A DNA stretch of 35,000 bases from Bryobacterales bacterium (GTDB lineage: Bacteria > Acidobacteriota > Terriglobia > Bryobacterales > UBA6623): assembly GCA_026713545.1 (NCBI GenBank), contig JAPOOG010000019.1, positions 1 through 35,000 on the forward strand, read 5' to 3'. A model generated the notes under the pieces. It was not told the DNA's origin. It did no database searches and saw only the letters and a program-made list of their open reading frames with translations. This document shows positions 26,977-34,209 of this stretch, in pieces (position 1 is the stretch's first letter; every line of letters begins with the position of its first letter). The translations under genes were made by a program, and so were the position numbers.

Positions 26977-27969
26977 ATGACGGTGATCCTGGAAGTCAAA
27001 GACGTCGTGACCCGCTTCCGGATGTCGGAGAAGACGGTCCATGCGGTCAACGGAGTCTCGTTCAACCTCGACGAACGAGAGATCCTGTGCGTCGTCGGCG
27101 AAAGTGGCTGCGGCAAGAGCGTCACCATGCTGTCGTTGTTGCGTCTGATCCCGGAGCCTCCCGGTGACATCGTCCGCGGCGAAGCGAATTTCCTGGGGCG
27201 GAATCTGTTCGAGCTGACGGCGGCGGAACTGCGCGAAGTCCGCGGCGCCCAGATCGGCATCGTCTTCCAGGATCCGATGACGTCTCTCAATCCGGTGCTC
27301 CCGATAGGCCGTCAGATCGCGGAAGTGCTGGTCGAACACCTGGGCTTGTCGCGCAGCCAGGTCAGAAGTCGAACCATCGAGTTGCTGGAACGGGTAGGCA
27401 TCCCGCATGCGGAATCCCGTATCGACAACTACCCTCACCAGTTCTCCGGCGGCATGCGCCAGAGGGTCATGATCGCGATGGCCCTGGCCTGCAATCCGAA
27501 GATCCTGATCGCCGATGAGCCCACCACCGCTCTGGATGTCACGATCCAGGCGCAGATCGTCGATCTGGTCAAACGGTTGCGCCGGGATCTCGGCATGGCC
27601 GTGATCTGGATCACGCACGACCTCGCGCTAGTGGCGAGCCTGGCCGAACGGGTGGTGGTGATGTACGCCGGCTTCATCGTCGAGCAGGCGCCCGTCAAGG
27701 AACTCTTCAACAATCCCAGGCACCCGTACACGATCGGCCTGATGCAATCCGTACCGGGCATGGACGATGCCACCGGGCAGCCCCTGGCCAGCATCGCCGG
27801 CGCTCCACCCGACATGCTGCGGGCTCCCCGGGGCTGCCCGTTCGCCCCGCGCTGTTCGTACGTCATGGACCGCTGCCGGGAGGAAAACCCCGAGCTGCTC
27901 CCGGTCGCTCGAGATCACGTCGCTGCTTGCTGGTGGGATGTGGAGGAAGAACGCCCCCGTAATGGCTAG
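26977..27969 (+). CDS. OppD/DppD-type ABC transporter ATPase
   Basis: 330 residues. Walker A is GESGCGKSV (41-49), with the Q-loop in GIVFQDPMTSLNPVLP, signature FSGGMRQRVMIAMAL, Walker B ILIADEPTTALD and the H-loop in WITHDLALV. The C-terminal oligopeptide-transporter extension follows, with the conserved cysteine cluster GCPFAPRCSYVMDRC and a final ACWW. In OppD/DppD proteins this cluster binds an iron-sulphur centre. The protein powers import through the OppB and OppC permeases. Its TAG stop (27967-27969) is formed by the terminal CTAG of the repeat element that follows, and the last codons before it (RNG) differ from typical tails, so the natural C-terminus may have been altered slightly. 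Confidence 0.9.
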   Translation: MTVILEVKDVVTRFRMSEKTVHAVNGVSFNLDEREILCVVGESGCGKSVTMLSLLRLIPEPPGDIVRGEANFLGRNLFELTAAELREVRGAQIGIVFQDPMTSLNPVLPIGRQIAEVLVEHLGLSRSQVRSRTIELLERVGIPHAESRIDNYPHQFSGGMRQRVMIAMALACNPKILIADEPTTALDVTIQAQIVDLVKRLRRDLGMAVIWITHDLALVASLAERVVVMYAGFIVEQAPVKELFNNPRHPYTIGLMQSVPGMDDATGQPLASIAGAPPDMLRAPRGCPFAPRCSYVMDRCREENPELLPVARDHVAACWWDVEEERPRNG

Positions 27970-28149
27970 CCTGCATTTCTCGCCACGTGGCGAGGCGAAG
28001 TGCGTGAGAGGGCCGTCAGGACGAGGCGCGCGCCGCTTGGCGCGCGCAGGTGTACTTGAAAGTACATCGAGCACGGCAAGCAAGCGCAACGAAGTCATGG
28101 CGGTCGTATCGTGTGCTTCGATCGTCAGGTGGTGAGAAATACAGGCTGA
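27966..28149. repeat. Family-1 inverted-repeat element, copy C
   Basis: The left end is CTAG plus CCTGCATTTCTCGCCAC (27966-27986). The right end is the inverse of CCTGTATTTCTCACCAC (about 28129-28145) followed by CTGA. The interior is very close to copy A, with the perfect hairpin GCGCGCGCC-GCTT-GGCGCGCGC (about 28026-28047) and TGTACTT/AAGTACA. It sits in the oppD-oppF gap and its CTAG forms the oppD stop codon. The right outer tetramer is not CTAG, unlike copy A. Confidence 0.8.
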
Positions 28150-28189
28150 GCCTCAACATGTTGTCCCCCCGCCAGACCGATTCGACGCA

Positions 28190-28240
28190 CAGGCGGCTTG
28201 ACCTTGAGACGGGCGTGAGGCCGATGCCCATCGTAGCGGT
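28190..28240 (+). repeat. Family-3 repeat, copy 2 (right of oppD)
   Basis: Plus-strand counterpart of 26840-26888, with CCTTGAGACGGGCGTG, GGCCGATGCCC and TCGTAGCGGT in the same order. See copy 1. Confidence 0.45.
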
Positions 28241-28400
28241 CCAGTCCCTGAGCTGCGGTCGAGCAACCTGTCGCGGCCCGATAGCAGGCGGTACGCTTGC
28301 GCACGGTGCGCGCTCTGGTCCTCGTCGAGGATCCGCCGGTCGTCGTCGGCTCGACTCTGTGGGGTCGCCTCGTCATTCTGATGGATGTTCACCCAAGAAA

Positions 28401-28457
28401 CACGAGACACGAATTACGGACTTTCACGAATCACGAGACACGAGACACGAATCACGG
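28401..28457. repeat. Heptamer array ahead of oppF
   Basis: CACGAGA, CACGAAT (28401-28414), a 10-base break, then CACGAAT, CACGAGA, CACGAGA, CACGAAT and CACGG (28425-28457), in strict 7-base phase within each block. It ends 23 bases before the oppF start, so it occupies the likely leader region. Confidence 0.8.
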
Positions 28458-28480
28458 CCTCTGAATGAGAATCACCTGTC

Positions 28481-29506
28481 ATGACTGCTGAGCCGGATAC
28501 GATCCTCAAAGTCGTCGACCTCAAAGTTCACTTCCCCATTTTGCGGGGCGTGTTGCAGCGCAAGGTGGGGTCCGTCAAAGCCGTCGACGGCGTGACCTTC
28601 GAGGTGCGGCGCGGAGAGACTCTCGGCGTGGTCGGTGAAAGCGGATCGGGGAAAACAACCCTGGGACGCGCCATCCTGAAGCTGGTTCAACCGACCGCGG
28701 GCCAGGTTCTCTTCGAGGGTCAGGACCTGTGCCGACTCGATGAAGGCAGTCTGCGTCAGCGCCGGCGGCGCCTCCAGATGATCTTTCAGGACCCGTACTC
28801 GTCGCTCAATCCGCGGATGCGGGCCGAAGACATCGTCTCGGAGCCGTTGGTCGTTCACGGCGGCGAACGCGGCCAGGCCCTCGACGAACGGACCGCTGAA
28901 CTCTTCGAGACGGTGGGGCTCGATCTGCAATTCCGCCGGCGCTACCCTCATGAGCTTTCCGGCGGTCAGCGCCAGCGCCTGGGGATCGCGCGAGCTTTGG
29001 CCCTCAACCCTTCGCTCATTGTGTGCGACGAGCCCGTTTCGGCTCTCGACGTATCCATCCAGGCCCAGATCGTGAACCTCCTGAAAGAGCTTCAACGGCT
29101 ACGGAAATTGTCGTACCTGTTTATCGCCCACGACCTGAGCATGGTTCGTCACATCTCCGACCGGGTGGCGGTGATGTACTTGGGCCGCATCATGGAACTG
29201 GCCGCGCGAGACGGTATTTACAACCGGCCTCTCCATCCCTACACGGTCGCTTTGCTTTCCGCGGCGCCTCTACCCGACCCCGGCCGCGAGGCAGCCCGGC
29301 GGCACATCGTCTTGACCGGCGGCATGCCGAATCCCGCCGATCCTCCCCCCGGATGTGTTTTCAGCACGCGCTGCCCCTTGGTCAAGGACATCTGCCATGA
29401 GCAAGTCCCCGCGTTGCGCGAGCTGCGTCCCGGCCATTTCGTGGCCTGCCACCGAAGCGACGAAGCCGGACCCGGAAGCGGCCTGCCCGCCATCAGCCCG
29501 TGGTAA
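28481..29506 (+). CDS. OppF/DppF-type ABC transporter ATPase
   Basis: 341 residues. Walker A is GESGSGKTT (52-60), with the Q-loop in MIFQDPYSSLNPRMR, signature LSGGQRQRLGIARAL, Walker B LIVCDEPVSALD and the H-loop in FIAHDLSMV. The C-terminal extension carries the cysteine cluster GCVFSTRCPLVKDIC and VACH. It is the second ATPase partner of OppD. The stop TAA (29504-29506) and the last codons (about ISPW) lie inside the inverted repeat of the family-2 element starting at 29492, so the end of the protein is encoded by repeat DNA. The start has no obvious ribosome-binding site; GAGAATCACC lies upstream of the ATG. Confidence 0.9.
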   Translation: MTAEPDTILKVVDLKVHFPILRGVLQRKVGSVKAVDGVTFEVRRGETLGVVGESGSGKTTLGRAILKLVQPTAGQVLFEGQDLCRLDEGSLRQRRRRLQMIFQDPYSSLNPRMRAEDIVSEPLVVHGGERGQALDERTAELFETVGLDLQFRRRYPHELSGGQRQRLGIARALALNPSLIVCDEPVSALDVSIQAQIVNLLKELQRLRKLSYLFIAHDLSMVRHISDRVAVMYLGRIMELAARDGIYNRPLHPYTVALLSAAPLPDPGREAARRHIVLTGGMPNPADPPPGCVFSTRCPLVKDICHEQVPALRELRPGHFVACHRSDEAGPGSGLPAISPW

Positions 29507-29756
29507 AAGTCCCGTGGAAGGCGCGGCGGGCTCCTGCGGTTGCTCGGCGCGGAGTGAGGAGGATGGCGATCCGGGTGATCTCCTCCGACGAACGACAAAG
29601 CCGACGAGCGCAAATGTCCGTCGCCCGGAGGGTTACGCGTCCCTTCCGCTCGGCTGCGCGGAAAGCAAGGCGCCGCGTTCCTCGTAGCGGCTAGGCGTCA
29701 CGCCATCGGTCCCGGGACGCGTAACGCCGCCCACGTGACTTTTACCACGGACTGAT
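29492..29756. repeat. Family-2 inverted-repeat element, copy 1 (265 bp)
   Basis: The terminal inverted repeat covers 29492-29517 and 29731-29756, 26 bases with two mismatches; the core is ATCAGYCCGTGGTAAAAGTC. A nested perfect 12-bp inverted repeat, GTTACGCGTCCC at 29632-29643 and GGGACGCGTAAC at 29714-29725, lies inside. It separates the convergent oppF and Tat-lipoprotein genes and supplies the oppF stop codon. The left arm, read as RNA, would fold with the right arm into one long stem, which could serve as a two-way terminator. Confidence 0.8.
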
Positions 29757-29799
29757 AGCCCTGCCGATCCTTCCTGATGATTGCCTTCGACAATGATGG

Positions 29800-30726
29800 T
29801 CAGCTCAGGCCAAGCTGTCGAACCCGGTCGAAGAACGTCTGTTCGTCCCCGCGAACGTGGATCACCGCTCCCGTAACCGTTCGGGCTTGACCGGGGCTGA
29901 GGTCCCCGATCGTTCCGACGGAATGAATGCACTGATGTTGGTCGCAGTTCTCCATGACGTTATCCGCCTGCTTCCAGGCGGCGCCGATGACCGCTTTGCG
30001 GTCTCTCGAGACCCGGCAGACCGCGCCGCTGCTCAGTACGGTCCGGCTGCCGTTCCCCCAGTAGCTGCCCGGCAGGTTCCACAGCACATGCCGATCGAGG
30101 ACGCGGTAGAACGTCCGGATCGGGTCGCCGCCGCCCCGGTCGGTCCGGGCCGTCGGGGTCATCTTGCCGTCAACCAACACGAACGTCGTGCTCCTGTCGT
30201 CGGTTCGGAAGCTGGGACAGGTGGGATAACCCAGGCACGGGTTGACCGAGACTCCATGGAGGCTGCTCGTCCGGCCGTTGCTTACGGTCAATTCCAGCGA
30301 AGCTCCGTAGTCGGTGGGGGTGATCACGACTTTCTGACGGACACCGGCAAGGTAGGTGAACCCGAAGCGATCTTTTGAGGTTGCCTCGGCCGCACCCTCC
30401 TCGGTGCTCTCCCACTCGCACCGGATTCTCCCGTCCGCCTCGACCGTCCATCGCACTGCCGGCCAGAAGCTGACCGCCAACATGCCTTCCCGTGACTGCG
30501 TCGCCTCCGGCACGCGAAAAGTCCACGAACACTCGAACAAGCGGGAGTGCAGCATGACGATCCTCTGGTCATTCTGCTTCGGTTCCAAGCGCAAGGTCAG
30601 TGCTCCCGTCTCGTTGTCCTGCGCCGAGCTCGCGACTCTCCCGGCATCCCCGCAAGCCGAGCCCAGCAGCAACCATGCGCCGGCGCCCATCAATCCCCGG
30701 CGTGACTGTCCTTCCGGCGGCTTCAT
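29800..30726 (-). CDS. Tat-type lipoprotein of unknown function
   Basis: 308 residues from ATG 30726, with GGAGGGAG well placed upstream. A longer frame starting at 30888 runs through a repeat element and was rejected. The N-terminus carries a twin arginine (QSRRGLMGAGAWLLLGSAC) and a lipobox GSAC, with Cys25 as the lipid anchor. The rest is beta-rich (LTLRLEPKQNDQRIVML, WTVEADGRIRCEWES, RQKVVITPTDYGASLELTVS) and ends in a region with LDRHVLWNLPGSYWGNG and CDQHQCIHSVGTIGDLSPGQ. It has the feel of a sugar-binding or aldose-epimerase-like beta-sandwich, but no family can be named. It is the last gene of the minus-strand cluster with oppA and the dehydrogenase. Confidence 0.65.
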   Translation of the reverse strand: MKPPEGQSRRGLMGAGAWLLLGSACGDAGRVASSAQDNETGALTLRLEPKQNDQRIVMLHSRLFECSWTFRVPEATQSREGMLAVSFWPAVRWTVEADGRIRCEWESTEEGAAEATSKDRFGFTYLAGVRQKVVITPTDYGASLELTVSNGRTSSLHGVSVNPCLGYPTCPSFRTDDRSTTFVLVDGKMTPTARTDRGGGDPIRTFYRVLDRHVLWNLPGSYWGNGSRTVLSSGAVCRVSRDRKAVIGAAWKQADNVMENCDQHQCIHSVGTIGDLSPGQARTVTGAVIHVRGDEQTFFDRVRQLGLS

Positions 30727-30749
30727 GAAACTCCCTCCGTGCTTGTCCC

Positions 30750-30967
30750 CTAACCTGCCTATCTCACCACGCGGCGAGGTGAAGTGCGTGAGAGAGCCGT
30801 CAGGGCGAGGCGCGAACCGCTTGGCGCGCGCAACAGGGCCTTTAAAGGTTTTTCGCGAATCACGAGACACGGCCCTTACGTTTTTCACTAAAAGCTAACA
30901 ACTATCAACTAATAACTAACCACTTTTCGCGTGCTTCGGCCGTCAGGTAGTGAGATAGGCAAGCTAG
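30750..30967. repeat. Family-1 inverted-repeat element, copy D (218 bp)
   Basis: The left end is CTAACCTGCCTATCTCACCAC (shown in two parts: CTAA, then CCTGCCTATCTCACCAC) at 30750-30770. The right end is the inverse of CTAGCTTGCCTATCTCAC and continues to 30967. Both arms carry GCCTATCTC where other copies have GCATTTCTC, so the arms changed together. The interior has the shared left module, a heptamer pair at 30854-30872 and a different heptamer array at 30895-30922. The right CTAG (30964-30967) supplies the stop of the minus-strand oppA gene. Confidence 0.8.
30895..30922. repeat. Second-type heptamer array
   Basis: Four perfect 7-base-phase units, CTAACAA, CTATCAA, CTAATAA and CTAACCA. It is AT-rich and unlike the CACNNNN arrays elsewhere, but has the same period, and lies inside copy D. 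Confidence 0.75.
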
Positions 30968-32514
30968 GGCGACCGCCACTCGGCTTTGTGCAAATACACC
31001 CGCTCGTCGCTGGAAGGTTCCCACTCCAGGTTCGCGTTGACTCCATAGATGAAATCCCCGACGAAGCCGGGAATGTATCCGACGTTCTCGTGAACGAACC
31101 TCTGGATTTCTTTCATGGCGGCTTTCTGCTGGTCGGGATCGACCGTGCCGGAGAAGTCGTCCAGCATTTTCGTCAGTTGCGGGTGGTTGAAGTAGAAACC
31201 TCGAAAGTTGGGATGGAAATGCGCGTTGTAGCAGAAGTCGGCGGCGAACATCTGGTTGCCGCAGGACATGAATCCGAGCGTCACGTCCTTGTTCAACCAC
31301 TTGTCGTTGTAGCTGGCCTCCTCCGCCATCCACAATCCCATCCGGATTCCGACAGCCTCCAGGTTGGCGACGATCACTTCAGAAGCGATGTTGTCGATCG
31401 GCAGCCAGCCGACGGGCGTCTTGAAGGGATCATCCACTGTGAAGCCGTTCGGGAAGCCGGCTTCGGCCAGTAACTGCCGCGCTTGTTCCGGGTCGTAGTC
31501 GTAGGGTTGGAGATCCGGATCGTAGTGCTCGATGATCTTGGGAGTGAGAGCCGCCTGCCGGTATCCCAGCCCTCCGTACAGCTTGTCGATGATCTCTTGC
31601 CAATTGATGGCATGTGCCATGGCCTGGCGGACACGAATGTCGTCAAAGGGTTTACGAAATGTATTGATGGTGACGAAGTTCGTTCGGTGCGAGGGCACGC
31701 TGCGCACGTCGATCTGCGGATGTTTCTCGAGATCGTCAATCATGTCCGGCGAAACTTCATCGATGATGTCCGCCTCGCCCGATTGCAGCATCAGCATCTT
31801 GGTCGCCCGGTCGGAAACGAACCGGAAGGTCACATGCTCGATCTTGGGCGCCTGTCCCCAGTAATCGGTATTGACCCGGAGAGTGATGAAATCGTCCAAT
31901 TCCCATTCGACGAAGTGGTAGGGGCCGGTGCCGATCGGGTTCAGGTTGTAGGCCTCGGCGCCGACCGCCTCGAAGGTTTCCTGGTCCACGGGCATGAAGA
32001 CGTTCATGGCCGGGAGAATGCCGTAGGCTTTCCCGATAACGTCAAACGTATAGTCGTCAATGACTTCCGCGCGGCTCACGGCATGATAGAAGCCGTTGAC
32101 GGGGCTTGCCAGCTCGGGGTCTTTGATGCGGCCCAACGTGAATGCAACGTCGTGCGCAGTCAAAGGGGAACCGTTGTGGAAATTGACCTCCCGACGGAGA
32201 TGAAAGCGCATCCGGTTTCTATCGATCCGTTCCCACGACAGCGCCAGCATCGGCTCCCATTGTTGTGTGCCCGGGTTGTAACGGACGATCGGGTCATAGA
32301 CATGCGTGTGAGGACTGAAGCGCAGTCCCTGCAAGGTCGGGTCCATGTACAGGACGTAGCTGGCTCCGCCCGAGGCGGCCACCGTGACAGAGTTTTTCCG
32401 TCCGCCGGCCTCCCGAGATCCTGCCCCCGAGTCGCTGCCCTTCCCGCAAGCGCTTAGCATCAACAGTGCTCCGAGACAGATCCCGCCAATCGCTCGGATC
32501 GCTTGTTGCGGCAT
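30964..32514 (-). CDS. OppA/DppA-type solute-binding lipoprotein (SBP family 5)
   Basis: 516 residues with a lipoprotein signal (IGGICLGALLMLSACGKG, lipobox LSAC). It has the family-5 binding-protein landmarks: YDPIVRYNPGTQQWEPMLALSWE, RFHLRREVNFHNGSPLTAHDVAFTL, NPIGTGPYHFVEW, FRFVSDRATKMLMLQSGEADI, DIRVRQAMAHAINWQEI and YDPEQARQLLAEAGFPNGF. It captures the substrate outside the membrane for the OppBCDF importer; the ligand class (peptide, nickel or sugar-like) is not visible. It is encoded on the opposite strand to oppBC and oppDF. The TAG stop (30966-30964) falls in the CTAG at the end of repeat copy D. A shorter minus-strand gene for a lipoprotein lies just upstream. Confidence 0.9.
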   Translation of the reverse strand: MPQQAIRAIGGICLGALLMLSACGKGSDSGAGSREAGGRKNSVTVAASGGASYVLYMDPTLQGLRFSPHTHVYDPIVRYNPGTQQWEPMLALSWERIDRNRMRFHLRREVNFHNGSPLTAHDVAFTLGRIKDPELASPVNGFYHAVSRAEVIDDYTFDVIGKAYGILPAMNVFMPVDQETFEAVGAEAYNLNPIGTGPYHFVEWELDDFITLRVNTDYWGQAPKIEHVTFRFVSDRATKMLMLQSGEADIIDEVSPDMIDDLEKHPQIDVRSVPSHRTNFVTINTFRKPFDDIRVRQAMAHAINWQEIIDKLYGGLGYRQAALTPKIIEHYDPDLQPYDYDPEQARQLLAEAGFPNGFTVDDPFKTPVGWLPIDNIASEVIVANLEAVGIRMGLWMAEEASYNDKWLNKDVTLGFMSCGNQMFAADFCYNAHFHPNFRGFYFNHPQLTKMLDDFSGTVDPDQQKAAMKEIQRFVHENVGYIPGFVGDFIYGVNANLEWEPSSDERVYLHKAEWRSP

Positions 32515-32565
32515 GACGACCTTTCGAAACTGCTAACAGGACATCGGCCCGGCGCGCTGCGCCTT

Positions 32566-32582
32566 CCACGTGACTTCCACGG
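32566..32582. repeat. Family-2 end fragment
   Basis: CCACGTGACTTCCACGG closely matches the right end of the element at 29731-29750 (CCACGTGACTTTTACCACGG) with three bases missing. No partner end is evident. It lies in the 91-bp gap between the small lipoprotein gene and oppA. Confidence 0.55.
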
Positions 32583-32605
32583 CGGGCCTCCGGTCCATCA
32601 CTCTC

Positions 32606-32911
32606 CTACTCCCGGCTGGCTTCGGTAACATTTCCGCCCTCATCCCAGGCATATTTGAACATGGTCGGCAGCGTCATTTGGAGTTCCCCCTTGAAAGGAA
32701 CATTGACGTCCACCGGACCGATCTGTCTGGGTTTGGTCCGGGCGGGAATCTCCGTCACTCCGGTTCGTTTCATGTAGGCGCGCATGGCCTCCTGGACGAG
32801 TCTTCTTTCCTCTTGCAACTGTATTGCGGAATCGGACGGCTCGTTCGCGGGCGACTGGTCCGAGGACGCACCGCATGCCATCAGCAGCATGCTCAACGCG
32901 AACAGCACCAA
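32606..32911 (-). CDS. Small lipoprotein, hypothetical, with N-terminus probably cut by a repeat
   Basis: 101 residues from TTG 32911 (GTG at 32908 is equally possible). A lipobox LLMAC follows only 13 residues, so the mature lipoprotein begins at Cys13. The signal lacks the usual positively charged start (VLFALSMLLMAC). Upstream, the frame runs straight into the family-2 element whose edge is at 32910 and contains no start codon. The simplest reading is that the element replaced the original start. The mature part has a helical segment (QLQEERRLVQEAMRAYMKRTG) and GPVDVNVPFKGELQMTLPTM. No family recognised. It lies just upstream of oppA in the same direction. Confidence 0.55.
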   Translation of the reverse strand: MVLFALSMLLMACGASSDQSPANEPSDSAIQLQEERRLVQEAMRAYMKRTGVTEIPARTKPRQIGPVDVNVPFKGELQMTLPTMFKYAWDEGGNVTEASRE

Positions 32912-33092
32912 CAGTCCGTGGTGAAACCCCGCGTAGCACCGAGAGCGGCCCGCGTAGCACCGAAAACGGCGCTGCGCCCGGCTGACAAGGCGCGACGAGG
33001 GAGCATATTGGGCATATTCGACCGAGGAGCAACGCAGTTCAGCCGGGATGCATCGCCGCTTGAATGCAGCGGGGCTTTTGCCACGGGCTGTT
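32910..33092. repeat. Family-2 inverted-repeat element, copy 2 (183 bp)
   Basis: The ends are AACAGTCCGTGG (32910-32921) and the inverse of AACAGCCCGTGG (33081-33092), one mismatch in 12. They share the CAGYCCGTGGYRAAA core with copy 1 at 29492. Inside is a two-unit tandem repeat, CCGCGTAGCACCGARARCGG (about 32929-32948 and 32951-32970). It lies between the dehydrogenase and the small lipoprotein genes. Confidence 0.7.
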
Positions 33093-33107
33093 AAAACTCG
33101 CGGCAGA

Positions 33108-33136
33108 GTCGTCAGGCGTTGAGAAATGCAGGTCAG
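33108..33136. repeat. Family-1 right end only (copy E)
   Basis: CGTCAGGCGTTGAGAAATGC and its continuation to 33136 match the right arm of the complete copies (TCAGGTGGTGAGAAATGCAGG). No left arm is present. Read on the minus strand the outer tetramer is CTGA, and its TGA (33135-33133) is the stop codon of the dehydrogenase gene. Confidence 0.7.
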
Positions 33137-34089
33137 AACCCGGCCCTCTTGTCACAGATATAAAGGAGAGGTTCCCCCGCAACGTAGCGGCGCAGGTTCT
33201 CCTTGAAGATTTGCTGGCGGCGCTCCCATATCTGTGATGAATCCGCGGACACATGGGGTGAGATCAGCACGTTGGGCATATCCCAGAGCGGGCTGTCGGA
33301 GGGCAGCGGCTCTTTGGACGTGACGTCCAGTGCGGCCCCGGCAACCTGCCCGGACCGAAGAGCGTCTACGAGAGCTTCCTCTTCAATGATTCCGCCTCTG
33401 GACAACGCGATCACATGGGCGCCCGGTTTCAGCCGCTCGATTTCCTGGCGGCCGATCATGCCCCGGGTCGCGTCGGTCAGCGGGGCCGTCACCACGAACC
33501 AGTCGGAGACCGCGAGCAGGTCGTCCAGACGCGCAACCCCCCATACTTCCCGGACGCCGAAGGGAGGGTCCATCTGGCGCACGTCGACGGCATAGACATC
33601 CATCCCGAACCCGGGCGCCCGCTGCGCGATGGCTTTGCCGATCTCACCCATCGCCACAATGCCCATGGTCGTTCCCGGCAGCTCCATCATGCGCCCGCGG
33701 TACTTCTGTATGTCCCAGCGGTGGGCCCGCTGGTCGTCAATCAGTTCCGGGACGCGGTGGGCGAATGCCAGCACCATGGCAAAGGCATGGTCGGCCATTG
33801 TGATCGCGTGTGTCCCTGGCGCATTGGTCATCACGACATCGCTTTCGACCAATTCAGGATTGTCCCTCAGGATGTAGTCAAAGCCGGCTCCGATGAATTG
33901 AAACCAGCGGAGCTTCCCGGCCTTCTGAAACACCTCCCCGGAGAGCTGCCCGAACTGGACCTCCGCATCGGGAATCTCGCGCAACTGTTCTTCAACCGTG
34001 TAGGCCGGCGCAAACGTGATCTGAGGGAAGCTTGCGCGCAAGTCCCGGACGAAGTCCTCGCCCATGTCGAATCCCAGAACGACTTTCAT
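33133..34089 (-). CDS. D-isomer-specific 2-hydroxyacid dehydrogenase family protein
   Basis: 318 residues from ATG 34089; a frame extends upstream to 34194 but adds residues unlike the family. The NAD-binding domain has LPGTTMGIVAMGEIGKAIA, where the GxGxxG motif reads A146-M-G148-E-I-G151, its first Gly changed to Ala. The catalytic Arg231 (ALSRGGIIEEEALVDAL), Glu260 (LDVTSKEPLP) and His279 (LISPHVSA) are all present. Such enzymes reduce 2-oxoacids or oxidise 2-hydroxyacids with NAD(P); it should be cytoplasmic. It is the first gene of the minus-strand group that continues with a small lipoprotein and OppA, so it may process an imported compound or its breakdown product. The stop TGA lies in a repeat end. 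Confidence 0.88.
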   Translation of the reverse strand: MKVVLGFDMGEDFVRDLRASFPQITFAPAYTVEEQLREIPDAEVQFGQLSGEVFQKAGKLRWFQFIGAGFDYILRDNPELVESDVVMTNAPGTHAITMADHAFAMVLAFAHRVPELIDDQRAHRWDIQKYRGRMMELPGTTMGIVAMGEIGKAIAQRAPGFGMDVYAVDVRQMDPPFGVREVWGVARLDDLLAVSDWFVVTAPLTDATRGMIGRQEIERLKPGAHVIALSRGGIIEEEALVDALRSGQVAGAALDVTSKEPLPSDSPLWDMPNVLISPHVSADSSQIWERRQQIFKENLRRYVAGEPLLYICDKRAGF

Positions 34090-34209
34090 GCGTAGCCCTG
34101 TCAGCGCGATTGTACCTGCCATGCTTGTCGGAGCACAATGACTCCAGGGCATCGAACAGGCCCGATAACCCCCAGGCATGTACGCAACCAACAACTTCAG
34201 CGACGACCG

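Larger units (their letters stand above)
28150..28480. other. oppD-oppF gap: repeat relics
   Basis: This holds the second family-3 copy (about 28190-28240, plus strand) and a heptamer array immediately before oppF. About 28245-28390 shows nothing recognisable. Confidence 0.45.

Noticed and set aside
30727-30888. Longer start for the Tat lipoprotein
   Set aside because: The extension is translated repeat DNA; the Tat signal begins at ATG 30726, preceded by GGAGGGAG.
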